Source: Desulfocarbo indianensis (GTDB taxonomy: Bacteria; Desulfobacterota; Desulfarculia; Desulfarculales; Desulfarculaceae). Taken from it: DNA of 64,000 bases. Both the position numbers and the translations under genes were made by a program. The first letter of the stretch is position 1. Each line of letters starts with the position of its first letter. The notes below the pieces were generated by a model. It saw only the letters and a list, made by a program, of their open reading frames with translations. It was not told the DNA's origin and searched no databases. Positions 16,843-25,527 of the stretch are shown piece by piece. Where the stretch lies: assembly GCA_001184205.1 (NCBI GenBank), contig LBMP01000002.1:576726-640725 (forward strand), given 5' to 3'.

Positions 16843-18014
16843 TCCTTCACCCCCCACATCTCGCAGGCCATCTGCTGGCCGGCGGATTGGGCCTCCATGG
16901 TCTTCTTCACCATGCCGGCGAAGTCGGCCCGGGTAACGTCACGGCCTCCCAGGCCGGCCACGAAGTTGGAGACGTACATCTGCTTGCCGCGGTCGAACAG
17001 GAGCGATTTGAGCTCCGTGGCCACCGGCCCGGAGGCCGAGCCGGGCTGCAGGGCCCGGTCCATGACCACCAGGCTCTTGGCGCCCTTGACAGCCGCCAGG
17101 AAATCGTCGGCCGGGAAGGGCCGCCACAAGCGGATGCGAACCTGGCCCACCTTGAGGCCGTCGGCCCGCATCTGGTCCACCGCGCTCATGCAGGTCTCGC
17201 CCAAAGAACCCATGGTGACCAGGAGTATCTCGGCGTCGTCGGCCTTATAGGTCTCGATGGGGTTGTATTGGCGGCCGAACTGCTTGGCGAAGCCGTCCCA
17301 ATGCTCCTTGATGACCCCATAGGATTCCTCCAGGGCCACCTGGCAGGCCTTTTTGGCTTCGGTGTATATCTCGGGCACGCCCACCAGGCCCATGCTGATG
17401 GGATTGGCGATATCCAGCTTCTGCTGGGGCGCGAAGGGCGGCAGATAGGCGTCGACTTCCTTTTGATCGGGCATGTCGATGGGCTCTATCACGTGGGTGA
17501 GCACGAAGCCGTCCAGATTGACCGCCACCGGCAGGGTGACCCTTTTATCCTCGGCGATCTTGAAGGCGGCGATGGTCAAATCCAGCACTTCCTGGCCGTT
17601 TTCCGCGAAATACTGAATCCAGTTGATGTCGCGCTCGGCCATGATGTCGCTGTGGTCGTTCCAGATGCTGATGGGACCGGAAAGCGACCGGTTGGCCACC
17701 GCCATGACGATGGGCAGCCTGAGCGAGCTGGCGATGAACAGTATCTCGTGCATCAGGGCCAGGCCCTGGGCGGCGCTGGATGTGAAGGTGCGCGCGCCGG
17801 CCGCCGAGGAGCCCACGCAGGCGCTCATGGCGGTGTGCTCGCTCTCCACCGGCACGAATTCGGCGTCCAGATGGCCGTCGGCCACCAGCTCCGACAGATG
17901 CTCCACGATGTGGGTCTGCGGGGTGATGGGGTAGGCGGCGATTACGTCCACGTTGGCAAGTTTCACGGCCTCGGAACAGGCCAGCGAAACCTCAAGACCC
18001 ACACGCTGGCCCAT
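16839..18014 (-). CDS. porA: 2-oxoacid (pyruvate):ferredoxin oxidoreductase alpha subunit
   Basis: A 391-residue subunit with the TPP pyrimidine-binding N-terminal domain: [17 protein letters not shown] at about residues 33-49, [20 protein letters not shown], and the transketolase C-terminal region with [15 protein letters not shown]. It overlaps porD by 23 bases and porB by 4, typical of tight cotranslation of the four-subunit enzyme. Its domains match archaeal and bacterial alpha subunits in length. Confidence 0.93.
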   Translation of the reverse strand: MGQRVGLEVSLACSEAVKLANVDVIAAYPITPQTHIVEHLSELVADGHLDAEFVPVESEHTAMSACVGSSAAGARTFTSSAAQGLALMHEILFIASSLRLPIVMAVANRSLSGPISIWNDHSDIMAERDINWIQYFAENGQEVLDLTIAAFKIAEDKRVTLPVAVNLDGFVLTHVIEPIDMPDQKEVDAYLPPFAPQQKLDIANPISMGLVGVPEIYTEAKKACQVALEESYGVIKEHWDGFAKQFGRQYNPIETYKADDAEILLVTMGSLGETCMSAVDQMRADGLKVGQVRIRLWRPFPADDFLAAVKGAKSLVVMDRALQPGSASGPVATELKSLLFDRGKQMYVSNFVAGLGGRDVTRADFAGMVKKTMEAQSAGQQMACEMWGVKE

Positions 18015-18321
18015 ACTTGTCCTCCTCTTTTTCTTCCTGCCAGGAAATGGCGTCCTTGGGGCACTCCACTATGCAGATGCCGCAGCCTTTGCAGTAGAAG
18101 CTGTCCCAGTTGTAAAAACCCTCGGCCTTGGGGTCCGGGGCGTAACACATGTCGGGGCACAGGATATAGCACCTGCCGCATTTGATGCAGGCCTCCCGGT
18201 CGGTGACCGGACGCCGGCGGCTGCGCCAATCGCCGGTGTTGAACCTCTTGGAGGTTCCCGGCTCGGTCATGGCGCAGCCCAGGGCCAGGCTTTTCCAAGA
18301 TTGCATGCCACTGTCGGCCAT
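17992..18321 (-). CDS. porD: 2-oxoacid:ferredoxin oxidoreductase delta (ferredoxin-type) subunit
   Basis: A 109-residue protein with two [4Fe-4S] motifs: CIKCGRCYILCPDMC near residue 45 and CKGCGICIVECP near residue 77. It passes electrons from the catalytic cluster to ferredoxin. It sits 3 bases after porC and overlaps porA. A first in-frame ATG at 18321 is used; an ATG at residue 6 or 18 is possible. Confidence 0.93.
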   Translation of the reverse strand: MADSGMQSWKSLALGCAMTEPGTSKRFNTGDWRSRRRPVTDREACIKCGRCYILCPDMCYAPDPKAEGFYNWDSFYCKGCGICIVECPKDAISWQEEKEEDKYGPACGS

Positions 18322-18324
18322 GAT

Positions 18325-18873
18325 CTACTCCTCGATCTGGGTCTCGGTAAAGGCCCTTTCCAGGGATTTAAGGTTTTTGCCGGCGATCTTGCCGAAGCGG
18401 GCGTCCAGGGGTGCCTTCAGGGAATCCAACTCCACCAGGAGCGCGGCCTTGAGCAGGGCTCCCAGCATGGTGGTGTTGGTGATGGGCACGCCCATTTCCT
18501 CTTCGGCGATCTTGGTGGCGTCCACCACCGCGGTGCGGCCGGTATATCCGCATTCGCCCCGCACGGCCTCGATGGTCTTGGAGCTGTTGGCAACCAGGGT
18601 GCCGCCGGGCTTCAAGCCGTCCCGGACGTTGCCGGTGGCCAGGAGAGCCGGGTCCAAAACCACCACGACGTCTGGTTCATAGATTTTTTCGCGCAGGCGG
18701 ATGGGCTCATCCGAGATGCGCAGAAAAGCCTGCAGAGGCGCGCCGCGCCGCTCCGGTCCGAAGGACGGGAAGGCTTGAGCGTATTTTCCCTCCGCGATGG
18801 CGGCTTGCGCCATTAGCTCGCAGGAGGTCACCGCGCCTTGGCCTCCCCGGCCATGGAAGCGAACCTCGATCAT
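18325..18873 (-). CDS. porC: 2-oxoacid:ferredoxin oxidoreductase gamma subunit
   Basis: A 182-residue gamma subunit starting MIEVRFHGRGGQGAVTSCEL, the hallmark glycine-rich start of this family, with FGPERRGAPLQAF further on. GAGGAG lies 8 bases before the ATG. First gene of the porCDAB operon; a clear promoter lies 54-82 bases upstream of the start. Confidence 0.93.
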   Translation of the reverse strand: MIEVRFHGRGGQGAVTSCELMAQAAIAEGKYAQAFPSFGPERRGAPLQAFLRISDEPIRLREKIYEPDVVVVLDPALLATGNVRDGLKPGGTLVANSSKTIEAVRGECGYTGRTAVVDATKIAEEEMGVPITNTTMLGALLKAALLVELDSLKAPLDARFGKIAGKNLKSLERAFTETQIEE

Positions 18874-18926
18874 GGGTTTCTCCTCGCAAGTTGAAAATTT
18901 AACCGCTGCTCATAAACGAGCATAGT

Positions 18927-18955
18927 ATTTTAGGGATCGCGCGGTTGGCTGTCAA
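18927..18955 (-). promoter_or_regulatory. Sigma-70 type promoter of porCDAB
   Basis: On the minus strand a perfect -35 TTGACA (18955-18950) is separated by 17 bases from TAAAAT (18932-18927). Transcription would start about 50 bases before porC. Confidence 0.8.
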
Positions 18956-19216
18956 CCGGTATCACGGCTGACGCGGCGTTTCTTGGCCCCATACAGCTCC
19001 GGCCAAATCGCCGCGCGCAAATATCTCCCTCACGCCGGAAGGATGATTATGGCTTCCGGTCCGCCTCCCCCCTACCGCGCATTGCCCTAGGGATAGTCTA
19101 TTTATACACACATTCGGGCGGAATGTCTCGCATGTATTTCACAATGCCACATTGGGGCGCCGCCGGGCTGGTCGCTTGCATTGCGGGTAAGGGGCCTTGC
19201 CATCCGGAGGTTCGAC

Positions 19217-19246
19217 AAAGGCCGGCGGCAAGCGCCGCCGGCCTTT
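19217..19246. terminator. Perfect GC-rich hairpin terminator after the Bax-inhibitor gene
   Basis: A 13-base perfect stem AAAGGCCGGCGGC / GCCGCCGGCCTTT with a 4-base loop, ending in short T runs on both strands. It lies 24 bases after the minus-strand stop at 19270 and could also work in the other direction. Confidence 0.8.
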
Positions 19247-19269
19247 TGATCAGCCAACCCTGCCGCGGC

Positions 19270-19998
19270 TCAGCGGCGGTCGCCGAACAGGCGCAGGAGG
19301 AGCAGGAACAGGTTGATGAAATCCAGGTAAAGTTGCAGCGCCCCGAAGATGGCCATCTTGCTGACGGTCACCTCGTTGGCCGCCTCCAGCACCATGGCCC
19401 TGAGCTTTTGAGTGTCATAGGCGGTAAGCCCGATGAATACCCCCACGCCCACGATGGAGATGATCCAATCCATCATGGGAGATTGCAGGAAGATGTTGAC
19501 CACCGAGGCCAGGATGACGCCGATGAGCCCCATGAACAGGAAGGAGCCCATTGACGAGAGGTCCTTCTTGGTGGTGGAGGCCCAGATGCTGGTTATGCCG
19601 AAGGTGCCGGCGGTGATGAGAAAGGCCTTGAACACGCTGGCCTGGGTGTACATGAGCAGCACCGGGGCCAGGAAGATGCCGTTCAAGGAGGCGTACAATA
19701 TGAACAGGGCCGAGGCGGTGCCCACCTGGAAGCGCCGGATGCCGGTGCCCAAGGCGATCACCAGGCCGAACTGGCCGAGCAGGACCACCCAGTAGGCCAT
19801 GGTGGGCGCGCCGGTCTGCGGGTTGATAAAAGTGAAAAAGATAGCTTCCGAACTGGTCACCAGCCAGGCGGCCAGGGCCGAGAGACCCAGGCCCACGGCC
19901 ATCCAATTATAGACCCGGCGCATGAAGGCATTGATCTGGGCCAGGGTCTGGTCCGCCGAGTAGGTGCCGTACTGAGGCTGTCTATAGGCTTGATCCAT
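19270..19998 (-). CDS. Bax inhibitor-1/YccA-family membrane protein
   Basis: A 242-residue protein with about seven hydrophobic helices from residue 30 on. The family features NAFMRRVYNWMAVGLGLSAL, then GLTAYDTQKL near residue 190, and a C-terminal FLQLYLDFINLFLLLLRLFG-like helix are visible. Members are inner-membrane proteins linked to protein quality control (YccA binds FtsH) or calcium leak. The ATG at 19998 is chosen over a TTG at 20040; GGAG lies 12 bases upstream. Confidence 0.88.
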   Translation of the reverse strand: MDQAYRQPQYGTYSADQTLAQINAFMRRVYNWMAVGLGLSALAAWLVTSSEAIFFTFINPQTGAPTMAYWVVLLGQFGLVIALGTGIRRFQVGTASALFILYASLNGIFLAPVLLMYTQASVFKAFLITAGTFGITSIWASTTKKDLSSMGSFLFMGLIGVILASVVNIFLQSPMMDWIISIVGVGVFIGLTAYDTQKLRAMVLEAANEVTVSKMAIFGALQLYLDFINLFLLLLRLFGDRR

Positions 19999-20065
19999 CG
20001 CTTTGTTCAACTCCGGTTTAAGGTATTCTCCCCCGCTCAAATTCTAGAGGGATGACACTACCCGG

Positions 20066-20374
20066 TCAACTAAAACAGGCGGCGCGCGGCGCTCCCACCC
20101 CGGCCAGATTCAGCCAGCGGAACCGCCAAAAGCCGCCCAGGGTCAGTTGCATGGCCCGTTGGTTCAAGACCAGGCCCGGCCGGTAATAAACCCATACGCC
20201 GTCCACCTCTTGGCGCAGATAGGCCTTGATGATTTTTTCGGGAGGGGACCCCGGCGCCACCTGCGCCGGCGAAGACCCGCATCAGCCCCTGGCCGGCCGC
20301 GGCGCTTCCACGGTGACCGCGCCGCCGCGCTTCTTGATGTATTCACGGGCTTCCGTGCTTATTTCAATCTGCAT
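20066..20374 (-). CDS. Candidate selenoprotein, UGA read through as Sec31
   Basis: A continuous 103-codon frame if one in-frame TGA (20284-20282) is decoded as selenocysteine. It starts MQIEISTEAREYIKKRGG after GGGGAG with 7-base spacing. It reads PARG-U-CGSSPAQVAPG around the UGA, so Sec31 is followed directly by Cys32. It continues with QEVDGVWVYYRPGLVLN and LTLGGFWRFRWLNLAGV to a TGA at 20068-20066. The residues on both sides of the TGA belong to one fold: a HesB-like opening before it and a VDG.W.YY...GFWRF end after it. This matches my recollection of the short CC/Se-motif (seleno)protein family, where the pair is Cys-Cys or Sec-Cys. A SECIS-like hairpin follows 12 bases after the UGA. 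Function unknown; redox or metal handling is plausible. A sequencing error or pseudogene is the alternative. Confidence 0.72.
20251..20269 (-). promoter_or_regulatory. Predicted bacterial SECIS hairpin in the selenoprotein mRNA
   Basis: Twelve bases after the in-frame UGA the minus-strand RNA forms a perfect 7-base stem CCGGCGC / GCGCCGG with apical loop AGGUG. The AGGU element starts 19 bases after the UGA, close to the 17 bases in E. coli fdhF, whose loop AGGUCU also begins with AGGU. This geometry is what SelB needs for UGA recoding. The high GC content raises the chance of hairpins generally. Confidence 0.6.
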
Positions 20375-20506
20375 CTCACCGCTCCCCAAACGTATGCTAA
20401 TTAAGATGTGTCTTCCAGCCCTTGGAGGCAAGGCCCGTTTTGCAAATTTATGGCAAGGGCGGCGGGGCCGGAGCGGCCCTGGCGCGGCCCCGGCCGCGGG
20501 CCGGCT

Positions 20507-21283
20507 TCAAACCAGCCTGGTGACGCCGGGCGCTATTTCGGGGAACTCCAGGCTCATGGCCAGGTCGTGGCCGGGGAAAAGCAGCTCCGGCGAGGAGGCC
20601 AGGGCCTTCAGCTTGTCCCAGGAGCGCAGGCAGGCCCGGAGATCGCAAAAGAAAATGCTGGGCCATTCCTCGGCGTAGTTGCGGAAGGTGTGCCCGCAGT
20701 CCGAGCCCATCACGGCCAGCCCCTTGGCGGTGGCGACCGCGGCGGCCATGATGCCAGGGGAGTGGCCCGGCGCGGCCACGGCGGTCAGGCCGGGCATGAT
20801 CTCCCCATCCTCGCGTATCAGGTTCAGGCGGCCCCGGGAGCGCGCGGCCTCCAGGGATTGGCTCACGCCGGGGTCGTACACCGCCTGGAAGATGGACCGC
20901 CCGGCCAGGGGATCGCCCAGCCAGAAATCATGCTCGGCCTGGTGCAGGTGCACCGTGGCCTGGGGAAACAGGCTGATTCCCAGGGCGTGATCCCAATGCA
21001 TATGGGTGAGGAAAACGTGGCGCACCTCGCCGGCCTGGAGCCCCAGCGCGCCCAGCAGGGAGGCGGGGCTTTGATAATTGGGCAGGTCGCGGCCCGCGGT
21101 GTAGCGCGGGGCCACGCCGGAATCCACCAGCACCGGCCCGCCCGGCCCCAGGAGGCACCACACGAAATAGGCCCTCTGCACGCGCTCTTCCCAGCCCTGG
21201 TTCCACATTAAAAGGGCTCGGGAGGATGTCAGGGGGCCGGCGTATCTGAGGGCGTATATCTCGAACTGTGCGTCTGCGGGCAC
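20507..21283 (-). CDS. MBL-fold metallo-hydrolase, AHL-lactonase-like
   Basis: A 258-residue metallo-beta-lactamase-fold enzyme. The dinuclear zinc site is visible as HMHWDH near residue 95, with GHSPG, GSDCGHTF and LFPGHD supplying later ligands. The order and length resemble N-acyl-homoserine lactonases and related lactone or ester hydrolases. No quorum-sensing gene is nearby, so the substrate is open. It lies 16 bases before (in genome order) the thioesterase gene on the same strand. Confidence 0.85.
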   Translation of the reverse strand: MPADAQFEIYALRYAGPLTSSRALLMWNQGWEERVQRAYFVWCLLGPGGPVLVDSGVAPRYTAGRDLPNYQSPASLLGALGLQAGEVRHVFLTHMHWDHALGISLFPQATVHLHQAEHDFWLGDPLAGRSIFQAVYDPGVSQSLEAARSRGRLNLIREDGEIMPGLTAVAAPGHSPGIMAAAVATAKGLAVMGSDCGHTFRNYAEEWPSIFFCDLRACLRSWDKLKALASSPELLFPGHDLAMSLEFPEIAPGVTRLV

Positions 21284-21299
21284 GCTCTATCTCCCCAAG

Positions 21300-21857
21300 T
21301 TAGGCGGAGGCCTTGTCCATCAAGAGGTAGTTGACCTGGGCCACGGCCACCAGCGCGCCTTGCTCGTCGAACAGCTCCACGTTGACCGGGCACATGGTGC
21401 GCCCCTTTTTTATGAGCTTGGCCGCGGCGGTGACCCCGCTGAGGCAAGGCGCCAGAAAGCGGATGTTCAGGTCGGTGGTGGCCATGGCGGCCTGGGCCCC
21501 GGTCTTGGTGAGAATGGCGAAGGCCGCCACCGAGTCGGCCAGGGTGGCCAGGATGCCGCCGTGCAGGGTGTCGAAGATGCCGTCATGGCGGCGCTGGCGC
21601 GGGATGCGTACCGTGCAGGTCCCGTCTCCCATTTCCAGCACCTCCATGCCCAGGGTGCCGAAGATGGCGATCTTCTCTATGCGGTCCAGGATGGCTTGCC
21701 GCGCCTCCGGGCCGAGGGCGGAGTTTTCTCCCCCGGCGGTCCGGCCCCGGCTGGGCAGGCCGGCCTTGCACGCGGCGGGCGCGTAGGGCGGCTGGCTGGG
21801 CGCGGTTGGGCGGGCCGGGGATTGGCGGGCCTGATCGGTCTGGGGCTTGGCCTTCAC
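21300..21857 (-). CDS. Hotdog-fold PaaI-type thioesterase
   Basis: A 185-residue protein. An extended Ala/Pro-rich N-terminus of about 45 residues precedes a single hotdog domain with the PaaI signature FDTLHGGILATLADSVAAFA and TTDLNIRFLAPCLSG. Members hydrolyse acyl- or aryl-CoA thioesters. Low-complexity residues at the N-terminus may mean that a later start is used; an ATG at codon 75 is too late to keep the domain. Upstream of the MBL hydrolase in the same direction. Confidence 0.82.
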   Translation of the reverse strand: MKAKPQTDQARQSPARPTAPSQPPYAPAACKAGLPSRGRTAGGENSALGPEARQAILDRIEKIAIFGTLGMEVLEMGDGTCTVRIPRQRRHDGIFDTLHGGILATLADSVAAFAILTKTGAQAAMATTDLNIRFLAPCLSGVTAAAKLIKKGRTMCPVNVELFDEQGALVAVAQVNYLLMDKASA

Positions 21858-21869
21858 GGGCGTCTCTCG

Positions 21870-22547
21870 TCAGGGTGTGGCCATCCGTATGGATTGCAGA
21901 ACCGGGTCTTCGTCTTTCAGGGTAACGCGAATCTGGCGCTGGGTGTCCCGGCCAAAGGTCTTGACCAGGGCCGCGATCAGATAATCCATGACCGTGCGCG
22001 GGTCATCGCTGGAGCTGCCATAAAACGCTTCGCCGATCCACACGGCCTGTTTATTGGCGGAATCGGTCACCTTGATCTTGAGCCACTGTTCGTAGACCGT
22101 GACCTGTTCCTGCACATAGCGGGTTTGCGATGGGGTCTCCACCTCGGTGTAGGTGACGTTGCCCTTTTCGTCGCGGGTCTTCACGGTTACCGGACGTCCC
22201 GGTTCGGTGATGGCGCGGCTGCGGCTCTCCGTGCCTTTATCAGTGCCAAAGGTGAAGCTGAGCGACAGGGGGACGGCCTGTCCCGAAACCACCCGCCAGC
22301 CGGAGTTGTTCAAGGCCATCTTGAGCTTGTACTCGATTTGCCGGGCCAGGATGGGATTTTCGGCCTTGTCGTTGGGCTCCACGCCGAGCGTGGCGCCCTG
22401 CGTCAATTGGTATCTGGCCTGGGGCTCGGCGTAACCGCTCACCTTGACCGTGCGCATGGCGCAGCCGGAGCCCGCCAAGAGGAGCGCCGTGAAGGCAACG
22501 GACATAGCGAATCCGGGCAAGCGCGATGAGAGTCGGTGCCAATTCAT
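21870..22547 (-). CDS. Predicted lipoprotein, DUF4136-like
   Basis: A 225-residue protein with a lipoprotein signal: a hydrophobic run after RLPGF and lipobox AGSG|C near residue 29. The mature part has KVSGYAEPQARYQLTQGAT and a C-terminal VMDYLIAALVKTFGRD helix, and it resembles DUF4136-type envelope lipoproteins. It would face the periplasm. Function unknown. Confidence 0.65.
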   Translation of the reverse strand: MNWHRLSSRLPGFAMSVAFTALLLAGSGCAMRTVKVSGYAEPQARYQLTQGATLGVEPNDKAENPILARQIEYKLKMALNNSGWRVVSGQAVPLSLSFTFGTDKGTESRSRAITEPGRPVTVKTRDEKGNVTYTEVETPSQTRYVQEQVTVYEQWLKIKVTDSANKQAVWIGEAFYGSSSDDPRTVMDYLIAALVKTFGRDTQRQIRVTLKDEDPVLQSIRMATP

Positions 22548-22681
22548 GGCCCTAGTTTAGCCCAGCTTGCCCTACCGGCGCTACGGTTGTTTTGGCTATG
22601 TTTCCCCAAGGATTACCTGGCGTCCCAAGGCGAGGCGTCGCCCATAATTGCCCCCGGCGGCGAACACCCTCAGGATGCGTA

Positions 22682-23374
22682 TCAAAGGCGCGAGGCGGGA
22701 CCCGCCGCGCGTTCCAGAAGCGCGAGGCAGGCCGGTAGATCGCTGAAATCGCTTATCACCTTGTCGGCTCCCGCCTGCCCCAGCTTCCTCGCGTTGCCGA
22801 CCCCGATGAAGGCCAGGCCCAAATCCCCGGCCGCCCGCACGTCCCAGACTCCATCGCCGATACTCACCACGCGCTGGAAGCGGCCGTGCCTGTCCCGCGC
22901 CCGGATGAGGGCGCTTCGCAGGATATCCCGCCGCGCCATGCCGTCGTCACCCGAGGCAAAGGGCAAGCCATGCCCCGGCAGGCGCGCCGCTTCCAGTTTG
23001 AAGCGCGCGGTAACGGCCCAGCCGCCCGTGGCCAGGGCGGCCTGCCAGTGCGGGCTGGCCTCCAGCCAGTCCAGGAGCGTCCCGGCTCCTTTTATTTCCC
23101 TGAACAGTTCCGGCTGCCTGCGATTCTCGTCTTTCAGATTGGCCAGAAACCTTGTTTGAAAGGCGAGGATCTCCCGCCCGGAGGGCGCTTGACCCCGGTG
23201 CCGGAGGCACAGCTCGTGCAAGATGCCGGGATCGGTGGCGTGAGGGTATCGCGACCAATCGTCGTCAACGCCTTTTATGCCGAATTCTTGTTCAACCGCC
23301 TGGAGATAACAGGCGGCGTCCACCTGATTGGTGTCGGTGAGGGTGCCGTCAATATCGAAGATCGCCAGGTTCAT
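22682..23374 (-). CDS. HAD-superfamily phosphatase
   Basis: A 230-residue haloacid-dehalogenase-like hydrolase. The nucleophile motif FDIDGTLTDT is at residues 5-14, motif II is LATGG near residue 114, and the Lys/Asp region ends with VVSIGDGVWDVRAAGDLGLAFIGVG. A four-helix cap lies between. It resembles phosphoglycolate-type phosphatases; the substrate is unknown. It ends shortly before comM on the same strand. Confidence 0.85.
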   Translation of the reverse strand: MNLAIFDIDGTLTDTNQVDAACYLQAVEQEFGIKGVDDDWSRYPHATDPGILHELCLRHRGQAPSGREILAFQTRFLANLKDENRRQPELFREIKGAGTLLDWLEASPHWQAALATGGWAVTARFKLEAARLPGHGLPFASGDDGMARRDILRSALIRARDRHGRFQRVVSIGDGVWDVRAAGDLGLAFIGVGNARKLGQAGADKVISDFSDLPACLALLERAAGPASRL

Positions 23375-23408
23375 CGCCCCATCAGGCGCCAGCCCGCCAG
23401 CCGGCCTT

Positions 23409-24938
23409 TCACAAGAGCCCCCGGTCCAGGCTGCGGTAGCTTATGGCCTCGCTCAGATGGCTGAGCCCGATGTCCTCCTGGGCGTCCAGGTCGGCGACGG
23501 TGCGGGCTATCTTGAGGATGCGGCCGTAGGCCCTGGCGGAAAGCTTGAAGCGCTCCATGGCCCGCTCCAAGAGGCTAAGGCCCTCGCGGGAGAGCCTGCA
23601 ATGCCGTCGGGTGAGGCTGGTGGTCATCTGGGCGTTGCAGAAGATGCCCGAGCCGTGCAAGCGCCGGGCTTGCAGCTCCCTGGCGGCCACCACCTGGGCG
23701 CGCAGCTCCGCCGAGGGCGGGCCCGCGGTTTCGGCGGCCAGGTCCTTGAAGGGAACCGCGGGCACCTCTATCTGCAAGTCGATGCGGTCCATGAGCGGGC
23801 CGGAAACCCGGCTCAGATAGTTGCGTATCTGCTGGGGCGAGCAACTGCACTGGCGCTTGGGGTCGCCGTAGTAGCCGCAGGGGCAGGGGTTCATGGCCGC
23901 CACCAGCATGAAGCGGGCCGGAAAATCCACCGTGGCCGCGGCCCTGGTGATGGTCACCTGGCCGGACTCCATGGGCTGCCTGAGCACCTCCAGCACGCTT
24001 TTTTTGAATTCCGGCAGCTCGTCCAAGAACAACACGCCGTGATGGGCCAGGCTCACCTCGCCGGGCCGGGGCACCGTGCCGCCGCCGATGAGGCCCGCGT
24101 CGCTCACCGTGTGATGGGGGGCCCGAAAGGGGCGTTGGGCCACCAGGGCCTGGCCCGCGGTCAAGACCCCGGCCACCGAGGCCACCTGAGTCACCTCCAC
24201 GGCCTCGGAAAAGCTGAGCGGCGGCAGGATGGTGGACAAGCGCCGCGAGAGCATGGTCTTGCCGCTGCCCGGCGGCCCGCTCATGAGCACGTTGTGCCCG
24301 CCGGCCGCCGCGATGGTCAGCGCCCGCTTCACGTGCTCCTGACCGCGGACCTCGTTCATGTCCAGCCCGGCCAGGGCCTGGGCCTTTTCCAGGAGCAGGC
24401 CGTCGGCCCCGGCCTTGGGCAAGGGCTCGCGCTCCACCAGATGAGCCACCACCTGGTCCAGGCGCTTGGCGGCCAGCACGTCCACGCCCTGCACCACCGC
24501 GGCCTCACGGGCGTTTTCATCCGGCACTATGATGGCATGGAGACCATCCTGTCCGGCGGCCACGGCCATGGGCAGCACCCCGCGCACCGGCCGGATGCTG
24601 CCGTCCAGGGCCAGCTCCCCCACCACGCCCAGGCCCAAAAGCGCCTCGGCGGGAAAAGCGCCGGCCGCGGCCAGGATGCCAAGGGCGATGGGCAGGTCGA
24701 AGCCCGCGCCTTCCTTGCGCACGTCGGCCGGGGCCAGGTTGACGGTGATGCGGTTCACGGGCAGGGCATAGCCGGAGTTGCTCAGGGCGGAGCGCACCCG
24801 CTCCTTGGATTCGCGCACCGCCTCGTTGGGCAGGCCCACCGTGGAAAAGGATGGCAGGCCGGGGGCCAGATCCACTTCCACCCGCACGGGATAGGCGCGC
24901 ACGCCCAGGACGGCCAAGGATGTGAGACGCGCCAGCAT
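23409..24938 (-). CDS. comM: YifB/ComM-family AAA ATPase (Mg-chelatase-like)
   Basis: A 509-residue protein. An N-terminal Lon-like S5 domain has ELALDGSIRPVRGVLPMA. The AAA domain carries Walker A SGPPGSGKTMLSRRLS and Walker B HGVLFLDELPEF, and a C-terminal chelatase-like domain ends it (ARAYGRILKIARTVADLD). ComM is a hexameric helicase that promotes branch migration during natural transformation; many anaerobes keep it. Length and domain order match the family. Confidence 0.92.
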   Translation of the reverse strand: MLARLTSLAVLGVRAYPVRVEVDLAPGLPSFSTVGLPNEAVRESKERVRSALSNSGYALPVNRITVNLAPADVRKEGAGFDLPIALGILAAAGAFPAEALLGLGVVGELALDGSIRPVRGVLPMAVAAGQDGLHAIIVPDENAREAAVVQGVDVLAAKRLDQVVAHLVEREPLPKAGADGLLLEKAQALAGLDMNEVRGQEHVKRALTIAAAGGHNVLMSGPPGSGKTMLSRRLSTILPPLSFSEAVEVTQVASVAGVLTAGQALVAQRPFRAPHHTVSDAGLIGGGTVPRPGEVSLAHHGVLFLDELPEFKKSVLEVLRQPMESGQVTITRAAATVDFPARFMLVAAMNPCPCGYYGDPKRQCSCSPQQIRNYLSRVSGPLMDRIDLQIEVPAVPFKDLAAETAGPPSAELRAQVVAARELQARRLHGSGIFCNAQMTTSLTRRHCRLSREGLSLLERAMERFKLSARAYGRILKIARTVADLDAQEDIGLSHLSEAISYRSLDRGLL

Positions 24939-25052
24939 ATGATTCCCCCCAGGTGAAGAGGCCCAGGTAGTCTCTTTAGCAAATGCGGGAAGCCATTACA
25001 AGCACGGCGAAAAGAAATCAGCGCCCCAGCCGCGCCGGCCGGGCATTGGGCC

Positions 25053-25083
25053 TTGACGCCGGCCGAAAGCGCATATATATAAT
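25053..25083 (+). promoter_or_regulatory. Promoter of tRNA-Phe
   Basis: TTGACG at 25053-25058 is followed by TATATA at 25076-25081 (17-base spacing); overlapping TATAAT at 25078-25083 gives 19-base spacing. It lies 48 bases before the tRNA. Confidence 0.75.
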
Positions 25084-25130
25084 GTCCTGCCGGCCGGGGA
25101 AACGATCCCCCGGTCCAGCGGAATCCCAAA

Positions 25131-25206
25131 GCCGAGGTAGCTCAGTTGGTAGAGCAGGGGACTGAAAATCCCCGTGTCGGCGGTTCAACTCCGTCCCTCG
25201 GCACCA
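25131..25206 (+). tRNA. tRNA-Phe (anticodon GAA)
   Basis: The gene is 76 bases long with the CCA end encoded. The acceptor stem GCCGAGG pairs with CCTCGGC. The D arm is GCTC..GAGC, the anticodon stem-loop is GGGGACTGAAAATCCCC with anticodon GAA, and the T loop has GGTTCAACTCC. A promoter lies upstream and a terminator just downstream. It marks the left edge of an accessory stretch. Confidence 0.97.
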
Positions 25207-25527
25207 AAGATATTAGGGCTTAGGTTGAAAGACCTGAGCCCTTTATTTTGGCAGTAAGCGCGATCAGGGACCTAAATGGGCTTTTTCTCCTCTTAGGTCT
25301 TACGCAGATTACTCCTCGACCTTGCTCGGAGTTTTAGGTTGGCTTCGTTCTGCGTCGCCTAAAGTGGCAATGTCTGATCTCATTTACCAAGACCAGACTT
25401 CAGGAACCTCTGCCCGAGGTCAAGAACTGGAAACAGGCTCCAGGGGACTCTGTGCGCCAACTTCGATTACGTTGAGCGTCAGATCAAATATTTGTTTCTA
25501 CACCCGATGGCAACCTGTGCCGGCCGG
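25207..25527. other. Spacer of 321 bases after tRNA-Phe
   Basis: It holds the tRNA terminator at its left end. I see no gene, repeat or other signal in the remainder up to the SnoaL-like gene. Confidence 0.5.
25215..25249 (+). terminator. Intrinsic terminator after tRNA-Phe
   Basis: The stem AGGGCTTAGGT / ACCTGAGCCCT (11 pairs, one wobble) has a 6-base loop and is followed by TTTATTTT, 9 bases after the tRNA end. Confidence 0.85.

Larger units (their letters stand above)
18874..19269. other. Intergenic spacer of 396 bases
   Basis: The spacer lies between porC and the Bax-inhibitor gene, both on the minus strand. It holds the por promoter near one end and a strong hairpin terminator near the other. 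I see no further gene or repeat. Confidence 0.6.
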
